Assembly (NCBI RefSeq): GCF_021531355.1
Contig: NZ_JADYTS010000001.1
Span: forward strand, 124,001-188,000
Direction: 5' to 3'
Length of the DNA: 64,000 nucleotides
DNA from: Leyella stercorea
Lineage (GTDB): Bacteria; Bacteroidota; Bacteroidia; Bacteroidales; Bacteroidaceae
The notes under the pieces were generated by a model. That model was not told the DNA's origin and did no database searches. It saw nothing but the letters and a program-made list of their open reading frames with translations. Made by a program: the position numbers and the translations under genes. Below are positions 26,534-33,867 of the stretch, piece by piece (positions within the stretch are counted from its first letter, which is position 1; every line of letters begins with the position of its first letter).

Positions 26534-27787
26534 CTAATTAATCACTAAGACATCATTGTCCTTATATGCTTCGTAGCCACTAACGATAACCTGCTCGCCT
26601 GGCTCCAAACCTTCTAACACCTCATAGTATTGAGGATTCTGGCGACCGATGGTTATCTTCCGGCGATAAGCCTTCTTGCCACTCTTGTCTAAAACAAAAA
26701 TCCATTGACCGCCCGTTACACTATAAAACGTGCCTTTAGGGATAATTATTGCCTGCTTCGACTGACCGAGCTGCAAATCTACATAATAGGTCTGACCGGT
26801 TCGGATGTTGCCAGGGCGAACGCCTTTGAAGACGAAGTCGATGCGGAACCTGCCGTCTCTCACTTCGGGATAAACCTTGCGAACCTGCAAGAGATATTGC
26901 TTGCCGTTCTGGACGAAAGAGGCATTAAGGCCTGGCTTCACACGGTCGATGTAATGCTCATCCACCTGCGCCTGCACCTTGTAATCGCTGAGATCGTTTA
27001 TCACTCCTATCTTCTGTCCTGCCTGTATGCTCTGTCCAAGCTCCACATCCAGCAAACCAATCTCACCAGAAATGGTGCTGCGGATGTTCAGCTTCTCTTT
27101 GCGTTGGCGAACCAACTGCACATTCTTCTGCATGGCTTCAAGATTGTCGTCCATCTGATTCATCTGCGAACGGCGTAGCTGCGCATCCTTCTTCAGTCGC
27201 TTGCTAATGAGCGCATGCTTCTTTACGGCAAGTTCGTAGGCTTCCTTTGCCTTGAGATACTCTTCGCGCGAATTGAGTTCTTCCTTGTGCAAAGTCTCCT
27301 GATGCTCATAGGCTCGACGCTTGGTGATGACATCCTGCGAAAGCGTAAGCTCCTCGTTGCTATTGTTCAGTCGGTCCTGCTCCATAGAAATCTGGGTGTT
27401 GCGAAGCATGTCCTGCTTTTCGGCAAGTTCGCTCTCGGCATTCAGTATCTCAAGGTCGAGATTCGAATTGCTCAGTCGCACGATGACATCGCCCTTGTTC
27501 ACATGAGCACCTTCATCTACTACTTTATCCAAAACAATACCACCTTCTTCCGAACTGATTTGCACAACGGAGATAGGCACCACCTGTCCGTCAACAGACA
27601 CATAATCGTTGAACTGTGCCTTTTCTACATTTCCTATGCTCAAGCCTTTTCTGTCCACCTTCAGGGTGGAAGAGAAATTGCCCAAGCCCAACCATACGAG
27701 GAATGCTATCAGAACAGCTCCTCCTGCTATCCATGCCCAATACTTGCGGGGCACGAGATATTTTTTCTTTTCTATTTTAATGTCCAT
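26534..27787 (-). CDS. Periplasmic adaptor of a tripartite efflux pump (MacA/HlyD family)
   Basis: The 417-residue protein has an N-terminal TM anchor (about 18-36). A lipoyl-like half (VDEGAHVNKGDVIVRL) is separated by a long alpha-helical coiled-coil hairpin (about 110-230, rich in E/K/Q/L) from the second half (TISGEIGLLDVELGQSIQAGQKIGVI). Beta-barrel and membrane-proximal domains follow (GLEPGEQVIVSGYEAYKDNDVLVIN). It bridges inner-membrane permease and outer-membrane TolC-like channel. It starts 6 bp after the TolC-like gene stop and ends 49 bp before the permease start. Confidence 0.92.
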   Translation of the reverse strand: MDIKIEKKKYLVPRKYWAWIAGGAVLIAFLVWLGLGNFSSTLKVDRKGLSIGNVEKAQFNDYVSVDGQVVPISVVQISSEEGGIVLDKVVDEGAHVNKGDVIVRLSNSNLDLEILNAESELAEKQDMLRNTQISMEQDRLNNSNEELTLSQDVITKRRAYEHQETLHKEELNSREEYLKAKEAYELAVKKHALISKRLKKDAQLRRSQMNQMDDNLEAMQKNVQLVRQRKEKLNIRSTISGEIGLLDVELGQSIQAGQKIGVINDLSDYKVQAQVDEHYIDRVKPGLNASFVQNGKQYLLQVRKVYPEVRDGRFRIDFVFKGVRPGNIRTGQTYYVDLQLGQSKQAIIIPKGTFYSVTGGQWIFVLDKSGKKAYRRKITIGRQNPQYYEVLEGLEPGEQVIVSGYEAYKDNDVLVIN

Positions 27788-27793
27788 AGTTGT

Positions 27794-29137
27794 TTATCTT
27801 ATTAAATTTTCTCCTTGGTAATAAGCAACCAGTCTCTGTTTGATGATGAGCAGCATTTGCATCTGGAGCTCTTTTATTCTACTCTCAAGAAGCGTTTGTG
27901 CTGCTGTATGAAGGTCGAAGGTGGAAAGCATTCCTTCCTCAAACTTACGGCTCGACATGTGATAGGCGAGCGAATCGGAGGCTACCTTCTTCTGCATCTG
28001 ATGCAATTCCTTGGCGTAGCCTTCAGCATCCATTATTGCCTGGGCTATTTGGTCGTGAAGCTTGCGACGGGTTTCTTCAAGATTCACCTGAGCCAGTTGC
28101 CAGTTGTTGCGTGCCTTCTTCATACTGTGCCAACGGTCGCTATTATAAATAGGTATCGAAAGGGTCAATGCGAGATATTCGCCTCGATTGTTGCGAAACT
28201 GCGAGGCAAACCCATCGTATTGCCCTTTCAGAGAGAGATTCTTGTAATAGTTGGTAGTGATGCCACCACTGAGCGAGAGCGAGGGCAACAATCTGCCTTT
28301 TGCTATCTTATAGTCATAATGCGCCAGCTCCACTTCATACTCTGCCGACTTCATATCGGGAGAGATGTTCAGGAAACTCTGATAGATAGTTTCAGAGTTC
28401 GGCTTGTCGCCTATAGTCAGCTGACATGATGCAAGACTTTTCTCATTATCATTTGATTGAATATCCAACTTCAGTTTATCACCTACGGGATAATTCATAG
28501 CCGATTTCAAAGCGAGCAGACTCTGCCGTGCCACATTCTGCTGATGCGTAAGACAGTATTCGTCTTCAGCCACCTGCGATTCCATCTGCACCACATCCGG
28601 GCGTCCTTTCTCACCAAGTTCATACTGGCGTTTCGTCTTTGCCAGCATACGTCGGCTTTCGTCCAGCTTCTCGCTTGCTATCCGTATGCTTGCCTCTGCG
28701 TATGCAGCATCCACATATTTCTGCATCACGTCAATGGCTATATTGTCCTGCGCCTTCTGCATCGCCGTAGCAGAATAGTCACGGCTCAGTCGGGCTTGCC
28801 TGAAAGCATTGATTGTGGCGAAACCGTCAAACACATTCAGCTCGGCATAAAGCTGATAGTAGTTGTTGAATGTCGTCACATTATTATATGTATTGGTCTC
28901 AGGGTCGATGTTTCGTCCCCAAGCATACTGGCCCTGCACACCACCTGCGACGGTGGGCAAGAATGCGGCAACGGCATGATGATAGTCCTGCTTGCGTTGA
29001 CGTGCGTTGATAGTCTCACGCTTCACATCCGTAGCATGCTCTGCTGCATACTTCATGCAGTCGTCAAGACCCCAACTCTGTGCCGAGACTACTGACGCAA
29101 CCATCAACCATCCTATCAGTAATACTTTTCTTTTCAT
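27794..29137 (-). CDS. TolC-family outer-membrane efflux protein
   Basis: The ATG at 29137 begins a signal peptide, MKRKVLLIGWLMVASVVSAQS; it lies downstream of the sigma-54 promoter, which excludes the longer frame to 29185. An ATG at 29146 is a possible alternative. The 447-residue protein shows the duplicated TolC pattern: long helical stretches with AEASIRIASEKLDESRRMLAKTK and a second copy (QLAQVNLEETRRKLHDQIAQAIMDAEGYAKEL), separated by strand regions (GEYLALTLSIPIYNSDRW). It is the first gene of the four-gene efflux operon, which is unusual in putting the channel first. Confidence 0.92.
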   Translation of the reverse strand: MKRKVLLIGWLMVASVVSAQSWGLDDCMKYAAEHATDVKRETINARQRKQDYHHAVAAFLPTVAGGVQGQYAWGRNIDPETNTYNNVTTFNNYYQLYAELNVFDGFATINAFRQARLSRDYSATAMQKAQDNIAIDVMQKYVDAAYAEASIRIASEKLDESRRMLAKTKRQYELGEKGRPDVVQMESQVAEDEYCLTHQQNVARQSLLALKSAMNYPVGDKLKLDIQSNDNEKSLASCQLTIGDKPNSETIYQSFLNISPDMKSAEYEVELAHYDYKIAKGRLLPSLSLSGGITTNYYKNLSLKGQYDGFASQFRNNRGEYLALTLSIPIYNSDRWHSMKKARNNWQLAQVNLEETRRKLHDQIAQAIMDAEGYAKELHQMQKKVASDSLAYHMSSRKFEEGMLSTFDLHTAAQTLLESRIKELQMQMLLIIKQRLVAYYQGENLIR

Positions 29138-29162
29138 AATCCTCATTATTTTGACATTATAA

Positions 29163-29181
29163 GGACAAGGGCTGTGCCAAA
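29163..29181 (-). promoter_or_regulatory. Sigma-54 (-24/-12) promoter of the efflux operon
   Basis: The minus strand reads TTTTGGCACAGCCCTTGTCC. TGGCAC (29179-29174) and TTGT (29168-29165) have the fixed spacing of the consensus TGGCACG-N4-TTGC, with the GG and GT/GC doublets in register. Transcription would start near 29152, about 15 nt before the ATG. No TAnnTTTG box is present in this region on the minus strand. Confidence 0.75.
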
Positions 29182-29235
29182 ACAATAACTCTACTGATAA
29201 TCAGAAGATTAGCATAAAAGGCTCATAAAACATAA

Positions 29236-29273
29236 TGTCCAATAATTAGACACAGCCGTCAAATTATTGGACA
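29236..29273 (-). promoter_or_regulatory. Two NtrC-type enhancer dyads upstream of the efflux promoter
   Basis: Read on the minus strand the dyads are TGTCCAATAATTTGACG (29273-29257) and TGTCTAATTATTGGACA (29252-29236), each TGTC-N9-GAC(A/G). Their centres are 21 bp apart (two turns) and lie about 72 and 93 bp upstream of the sigma-54 promoter centre. The outer halves also form a perfect 12-bp inverted repeat. The element is the same as the dyad at 17142-17158. Confidence 0.75.
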
Positions 29274-29347
29274 AAGAAATACACCCACGTTTTTTACTTT
29301 TCATCAATATCAAGGTCAAATAGATGTAACAGATAGAAGTTGATGCT

Positions 29348-29887
29348 ATGACGATAAATGATAATGATATAATAGAAACACTGAACGAAAGCCGGGAGAC
29401 GGGCTTCAGGATGCTTCTGAACAAGTATCAGGAGCCTGTCTACTGGCACATCCGCCGACTGGTGGTCTCGCACGATGATGCTCAGGATGCCACACAAGAG
29501 ACGTTTGTGAGGATGTTCCGCTCGCTCGGACAGTTTCGGGGTGACAGCTCCTTGCGTACATGGCTGTATCGCATTGCCACCAACGAGGCACTGCGACTAA
29601 TAAGCAAGCGTCGGCAGGAGATGGTTTCGTTCGATTCGCTTACGACAGGCGTGGACATCATTGCTGCCGACAACTACATTGATTATGCCGACAAGCTGGC
29701 GGTGAAACTGCAAAAGGCAATTCTGACATTACCACCCAAACAGCAGTTGGCTTTCAACCTGCGCTACTATGACGAACTCGGTTTTGACGAGATAGCCAAG
29801 ATAGCCGACTCTACTGCTACAAGCATCAAGTCAAGCTATCATGTTGCCAAAGAGAAAATAATAAAGTATATGAACTCAAACGATTAA
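29348..29887 (+). CDS. ECF-type RNA polymerase sigma factor
   Basis: The 179-residue protein has sigma region 2 (about 22-90, with VVSHDDAQDATQETFVRMFRSLGQFRGDSSLRTWLYRIATNEA) and region 4 (about 120-172, LPPKQQLAFNLRYYDELGFDEIAKI... followed by a helix-turn-helix). Regions 1 and 3 are absent, as in ECF factors. The gene is divergent from the efflux operon and shares its 210-bp control region. Four bases separate it from the putative anti-sigma gene. It may respond to the same envelope stress as the pump, but this is inference from position. Confidence 0.92.
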   Translation: MTINDNDIIETLNESRETGFRMLLNKYQEPVYWHIRRLVVSHDDAQDATQETFVRMFRSLGQFRGDSSLRTWLYRIATNEALRLISKRRQEMVSFDSLTTGVDIIAADNYIDYADKLAVKLQKAILTLPPKQQLAFNLRYYDELGFDEIAKIADSTATSIKSSYHVAKEKIIKYMNSND

Positions 29888-29891
29888 GGAT

Positions 29892-30248
29892 ATGGACAAG
29901 AATTTCGATTTCAATCAAGTGGGCAAACGCATGCCGTACGCTACTCCTGACGATTTCTTCGCCAAGATGCAGAGCAACATCCTTGATGCCGTACAAGATA
30001 GCACCACGAAGAATACAGACTCTAAAGCGAAGAAACGTCAAGTCCGTAAGTGGCTTTGGCCCGTATCGCTGTCGGCAGCAGCTGCAGTTGCCGCAATGTT
30101 TGTCATCAACATGCACTTCTTTGCTCCCAAGCCGTCAGCGGCTTCAAATGATATGCTGGAGGTAGAACAGGCGTTCGCCCAACTCTCGGATGGCGACCAG
30201 GCTTTTATTCTGGATGTATATCAGGATGATGTGTTCATCAACAATTAA
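29892..30248 (+). CDS. Putative anti-sigma factor, single-TM membrane protein
   Basis: The 118-residue protein has a basic cytoplasmic N-terminal half (about 1-52), one TM helix (about 54-74, WPVSLSAAAAVAAMFVINM) and a short periplasmic tail. It follows the ECF sigma gene by 4 bp, the typical position for a membrane anti-sigma factor. There is no zinc-binding HxxxCxxC motif, so a ZAS-domain anti-sigma is not supported. The assignment rests mainly on topology and context. Confidence 0.6.
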   Translation: MDKNFDFNQVGKRMPYATPDDFFAKMQSNILDAVQDSTTKNTDSKAKKRQVRKWLWPVSLSAAAAVAAMFVINMHFFAPKPSAASNDMLEVEQAFAQLSDGDQAFILDVYQDDVFINN

Positions 30249-30285
30249 GTCAATAAATGTATAACATAAATAAAAATCACAGATT

Positions 30286-30798
30286 ATGAAAAAGATTTTC
30301 AACGTAATGATGCTTGTCATCGCAATGATGATGTTCACCGTCAACTCTTTCGCTCAGGCTCCCAACAATAAGCAGCGCCTCACTCGCGAACAGCTTGCAG
30401 AGAAGCAGGCTCAACACATAGCCAAAGACCTTGCTCTTGACGATGAAACTACAGCCAAGTTCATCAACACCTACATACAATGCCAGAAGGAGATCTGGGC
30501 TCTTGGTCCGCGTCCTCGTCGCAATGGCAATAACAATGGTCGCAATGGCAATAACAATGAGGAGCAAATTGGGCAGAACATCAAGAAGCGCTTCGAAATG
30601 AGCGAGAAGATTCTCGACATCCGACAGAAGTATTACAAGGAATACTCAAAGTTTATGACACAGAAGCAGATTCAGCGTGTATATGAAATTGAGAAGAACA
30701 TGATGAAGCGATTCGCTCAGCATAGAGGAAAGAAAGGACAACGCCCCATGCGCGGTCAATTCGGACCACGACCAATGGATAAGAACTCTACAAAATAA
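30286..30798 (+). CDS. Small periplasmic protein, Spy/CpxP-like in layout
   Basis: The 170-residue protein has a signal peptide (MKKIFNVMMLVIAMMMFTVNSFAQ). The mature chain is helical and highly basic, with an RNGNNNGRNGNNN low-complexity linker near residues 80-92 and a C-terminal GKKGQRPMRGQFGPRP tail. The LTREQLAEKQAQHIAKDLAL start and the later EKILDIRQKYYKEYSKFMTQKQIQRVYEIE resemble periplasmic chaperones of the Spy/CpxP group in arrangement. It is third in the ECF sigma operon, so it is a plausible stress sensor or target, but no function is assigned. Confidence 0.65.
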   Translation: MKKIFNVMMLVIAMMMFTVNSFAQAPNNKQRLTREQLAEKQAQHIAKDLALDDETTAKFINTYIQCQKEIWALGPRPRRNGNNNGRNGNNNEEQIGQNIKKRFEMSEKILDIRQKYYKEYSKFMTQKQIQRVYEIEKNMMKRFAQHRGKKGQRPMRGQFGPRPMDKNSTK

Positions 30799-30816
30799 AA
30801 AGTAGTAGGTTGGTCG

Positions 30817-30844
30817 TTGAATTGAAACTAATTTTGTACCTTTG
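30817..30844 (+). promoter_or_regulatory. Promoter of tRNA-Arg
   Basis: TTG at 30817-30819 and the -7 box TACCTTTG at 30837-30844 are 17 bp apart. Transcription would start about 25 nt before the tRNA. Confidence 0.7.
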
Positions 30845-30876
30845 CATTCGCTTACTCACGAGTAAGCAGGTGCAAA

Positions 30877-30950
30877 GGTCCCGTAGCTTAGCTGAATAGA
30901 GCGTCAGATTCCGGTTCTGAAGGTCTTGGGTTTGAATCCCAACGGGATCA
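30877..30950 (+). tRNA. tRNA-Arg (anticodon CCG)
   Basis: A 74-nt cloverleaf: acceptor GGTCCCG with CGGGATC, anticodon stem TCAGA/TCTGA around TTCCGGT (anticodon CCG, reading CGG), T-arm TTGGG/CCCAA. The discriminator base is A and no CCA is encoded. The 3' part, from 30914 on, is duplicated at 31024. Confidence 0.95.
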
Positions 30951-30994
30951 CTGGAAAAAAGGAGAGTCATGTGTTGGCTCTCCTTTTTGCTTAT
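30914..30994. repeat. Direct repeat, copy 1 (tRNA-Arg 3' half plus terminator)
   Basis: About 81 bp that recur at 31024-31104 with two visible differences (30922 and 30970). It includes the anticodon-stem 3' strand, T-arm, acceptor 3' strand and the GGAGAG/CTCTCC terminator hairpin. Confidence 0.9.
30961..30990 (+). terminator. Terminator after tRNA-Arg
   Basis: GGAGAG pairs with CTCTCC around an 11-nt loop and is followed by TTTTT. A second copy lies at 31071-31100. Confidence 0.8.
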
Positions 30995-31023
30995 AAAGAG
31001 CAGAAAGATCTGGTTGAGAAAAA

Positions 31024-31104
31024 GTTCTGAATGTCTTGGGTTTGAATCCCAACGGGATCACTGGAAAAAAGGAGAGTCACGTGTTGGCTCTCCTTTTTGC
31101 TTAT
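31024..31104. repeat. Direct repeat, copy 2 (truncated tRNA-Arg fragment plus terminator)
   Basis: It is offset by 110 bp from copy 1. It contains only the 3' half of the tRNA, so it cannot form a tRNA. This is the pattern left when an element integrates into, or partly duplicates, the 3' end of a tRNA gene. Confidence 0.88.
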
Positions 31105-31320
31105 CGAATGGTATGGGGGAGTGCAGACCTTTATGTGGATATGTGAAGACAACATCGTGGAAGTACCATTCGACAAGGAATTCTAAAAAGGGCGATAGAT
31201 AACAATAAACTACGCTCCGCAGGGTATGCTACTTTAATGGAGACGTATCTCGAATGGTATCCAAAAAGTCAACAATACAAGCTACTATGTTGCCCGCGTT
31301 ACTGGGCAATATAAAGACAA
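31105..31320. other. Gene-poor stretch with short inverted and direct repeats
   Basis: No intact gene is visible. CGAATGGTA at 31105 is repeated inverted (TACCATTCG) near 31156-31164 and again direct near 31252. One frame ends in VEVPFDKEF followed by a stop at about 31185, which looks like the C terminus of a lost gene. A 6-bp hairpin (TTGCCC/GGGCAA) lies near 31290-31310. Confidence 0.5.
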
Positions 31321-33801
31321 CTACTCCTCCATGAACATACGGCATGGACTGTATTTGTTTGGATTGATGAGAAACTCCTCTTCATCGATACCCATCTTTG
31401 ACATTGCGTCAGAAGAAGAACTGGATGACTTCTGAGGAGCAAGTCCGGTGAGGATGATGCGTATCTGCTCATCGAGATCCTCGTAATGAGCACGTGTGTC
31501 GGCATCAGATGTCTTGGCATTCTGCACCATAGAGCGGATGCTCTTGAGGGCAGCATAGGCATACGGACGCTGGTCTTCCACCATAGTCACACGCCATGCT
31601 CTTGCAAAATTGTTGACAGCACGACGCTGAATGTGCTTAGTATAGTTGGACACCTTGGCTCCAGTCTTTGTGGAACGGAAGAGATAACCGAGGAGTTCGT
31701 TGACATAATCCATCGGCTTGTAGCTGTCCTGGAGATAGCAATGCTTGCTGATGAGATTGAGAGTCATAGCCGATGTGAGCGCATCGAGAGTGCGGTCCAC
31801 GATAGGATAAACAGCATTCTCAGGCACGCGGTTGAGTCTGCGGGCGAAAGGTTGGTTCCAAAGCCATGCTGGTTCTACAATCATATTCTCATTGAGCCAT
31901 GCCAATGCGCGACGCTGCACATCCTTTCCTACTGGTGTATATACAGGTCCTTCCTGGTCAGCGCTCTTGTAATCATGATATACACCGCTGATGTTCTTCT
32001 GCACATGACCGTAGAAGCGTCCCATCTGATTGATTACATTCTTGTATGCAAACTTGAGATTGGCATCCATATCAGCCTCCTCATAGTTCCATTTCTGGAT
32101 GTTTGCCATGACGCGCTTGAGGTTCTTCACGCCGTAGGTGCTTGCCTTCATGGCATCATCGCCGAGGTCTTCTGTCTGTGCCTGAGGGTCATTGTCAGTG
32201 CCTTCACCACCAAACCAGTAGCGTGGACTCTCCTTGAGCTTATTGATAATCATATTGTTGAGAGTCAGGCGCTCGTCGCGTTCGCCCTTAGAATCAGGGA
32301 AATAGCGGTAGCCCCATTCTATTGCCCACTTGTCATAGTCATTGATACGAGGGAAGAGTCCGGCGTATGTCACGCTGTCTTCAGGCTGTGCCACATAGTT
32401 GAATCGGGCATAGTCCATGATGGAAGCCGTGTGTCCATGCTCTTCGAGCCATTCCTTGTCACGGAGTTTCTCTACAGGAGTGGCATGGCTTGCACCCATA
32501 TTATGACGCAATCCGAGGGTATGACCTATCTCATGTGAAGATACGAAGCGGATGAGCTGGCCCATCAGTTCATCATCGAAGACAGGCTTCTGTGCGCGCT
32601 TATCCACAGCACCGACCTGTGTCTGATACCATGCGTGGAGCAACTGCATCACATTGTGATACCAACCCACGTGGCTCTCGATGATTTCACCGGAACGAGG
32701 GTCGCTGACATGCGGTCCGTAGGCATTGCTGATGTCGCTTGCGAGATAGCGTATCACGGAGTAGCGGGCATCCTCTAGGCTCATGGTGGAGTCGTTAGGC
32801 CATTCCTTTGCGCAGATGGCATTCTTGAAACCAGCCTTCTCAAATGCCGCATTCCAGTCGTTGACGCCGGCAATGAGGTAAGGCACCCATTTCTTAGGTG
32901 TAGCAGGGTCAATGTAATATACTATCTGCTTGACAGGCTCCACGAGTTCGCCACGGCGATAAGCCTCAATATCCTTAGGCTCCAGTCTCCATCTGGAGAT
33001 GACCTGATGGCGCTTCACCTGCTGCTGATCGTCACCGAAGTCGGTGAATTCCTCGGTGAAATAGCCTACACGAGGGTCATAGGAACGGAATGCCATAGGC
33101 TCTTTAGGCAGAAGGACGAAGGAGGTGTTGACCTTCAGCGTGATGTTTCCCGTAATCTTTCCGGCAGGGATGCGTGTGCTTGCCTTCGAACCGTAGGTCT
33201 TTACGGTGACAATCTCGGTGTTGATAGGGAATGTGCTGATGCGCTCGATGTAGGAGAGGTCCTTCTTGAAAGCAGTCACTCCGAGTGCCGACTTGCTGCT
33301 TTCCTCAAGAGAGAGGACGGCATTGTCGGAATTAAACATATTTGTGACGTTGATACTGTAGAACTTCACTCCGGTGGAGTCTGTCAGCGTAGAGTCTATT
33401 TTGGTGGCATAGACGATAGGATCCTGGGTACAGTTGGCTACAGCAGTAGCAATCTTGTCATCACTCTTGACGCGTATGTCATAGAGATGAGCACGCAGGA
33501 GCATCTGCTTGTTGTTCTTTTCCCAGTAGAGCACCTGCTCATTGGCCAGTTCTCCGCCATATACTCCAGCATCCACAGGTGTGGAAACATAGCGTGTGGT
33601 GGTGAGAAAGAGTCTGCCGAGAAGTGAGTCTGGTATCTGGAAGTAATAGTCGTCCTTATGCTTCTGCACATTGAAGAGGCCTTTTACTGCCGGTTGTCTT
33701 ACTTCTTTCTTTACGGGCTTGGTGACCTTTGACTTCTTTTTTGCCTGTGCTCCTGGACTTATCATTGCTGCCATGCACACAAGTAACAATAGTTTTTTCA
33801 T
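31321..33801 (-). CDS. Secreted zinc metalloprotease (DUF5117/DUF4953/DUF5118 family)
   Basis: The ATG at 33801 begins a signal peptide (MKKLLLLVCMAAMISPGAQA); an upstream in-frame ATG at 33855 has no signal character. The 826-residue protein has an N-terminal beta-rich region (DUF5118/DUF5117), then the zinc-binding motif HEIGHTLGLRHN at 423-434 with a downstream Met-turn-like SIMDYARFNY, and a long C-terminal helical region. These proteases are common next to SusCD genes in Bacteroidota and are thought to act on extracellular protein. It is the last gene of the operon that runs from 44934, fitting a peptide-uptake function. Confidence 0.9.
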   Translation of the reverse strand: MKKLLLLVCMAAMISPGAQAKKKSKVTKPVKKEVRQPAVKGLFNVQKHKDDYYFQIPDSLLGRLFLTTTRYVSTPVDAGVYGGELANEQVLYWEKNNKQMLLRAHLYDIRVKSDDKIATAVANCTQDPIVYATKIDSTLTDSTGVKFYSINVTNMFNSDNAVLSLEESSKSALGVTAFKKDLSYIERISTFPINTEIVTVKTYGSKASTRIPAGKITGNITLKVNTSFVLLPKEPMAFRSYDPRVGYFTEEFTDFGDDQQQVKRHQVISRWRLEPKDIEAYRRGELVEPVKQIVYYIDPATPKKWVPYLIAGVNDWNAAFEKAGFKNAICAKEWPNDSTMSLEDARYSVIRYLASDISNAYGPHVSDPRSGEIIESHVGWYHNVMQLLHAWYQTQVGAVDKRAQKPVFDDELMGQLIRFVSSHEIGHTLGLRHNMGASHATPVEKLRDKEWLEEHGHTASIMDYARFNYVAQPEDSVTYAGLFPRINDYDKWAIEWGYRYFPDSKGERDERLTLNNMIINKLKESPRYWFGGEGTDNDPQAQTEDLGDDAMKASTYGVKNLKRVMANIQKWNYEEADMDANLKFAYKNVINQMGRFYGHVQKNISGVYHDYKSADQEGPVYTPVGKDVQRRALAWLNENMIVEPAWLWNQPFARRLNRVPENAVYPIVDRTLDALTSAMTLNLISKHCYLQDSYKPMDYVNELLGYLFRSTKTGAKVSNYTKHIQRRAVNNFARAWRVTMVEDQRPYAYAALKSIRSMVQNAKTSDADTRAHYEDLDEQIRIILTGLAPQKSSSSSSDAMSKMGIDEEEFLINPNKYSPCRMFMEE

Positions 33802-33867
33802 TTGTTTGGTTTTAGAGTTGTTAATATTTTCTTCAGCCAGTGACGTGGCTGACACGGTGGCTTAATG

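Noticed and set aside
31024..31060. Second tRNA-Arg copy
   Set aside because: Only the 3' half is present; acceptor 5' strand, D-arm and anticodon are missing.
31238..31250. GACGTATCTCGAA shared with the intron remnant at about 45262
   Set aside because: A 13-bp match with no extended similarity could be chance; not enough to call a second intron copy.
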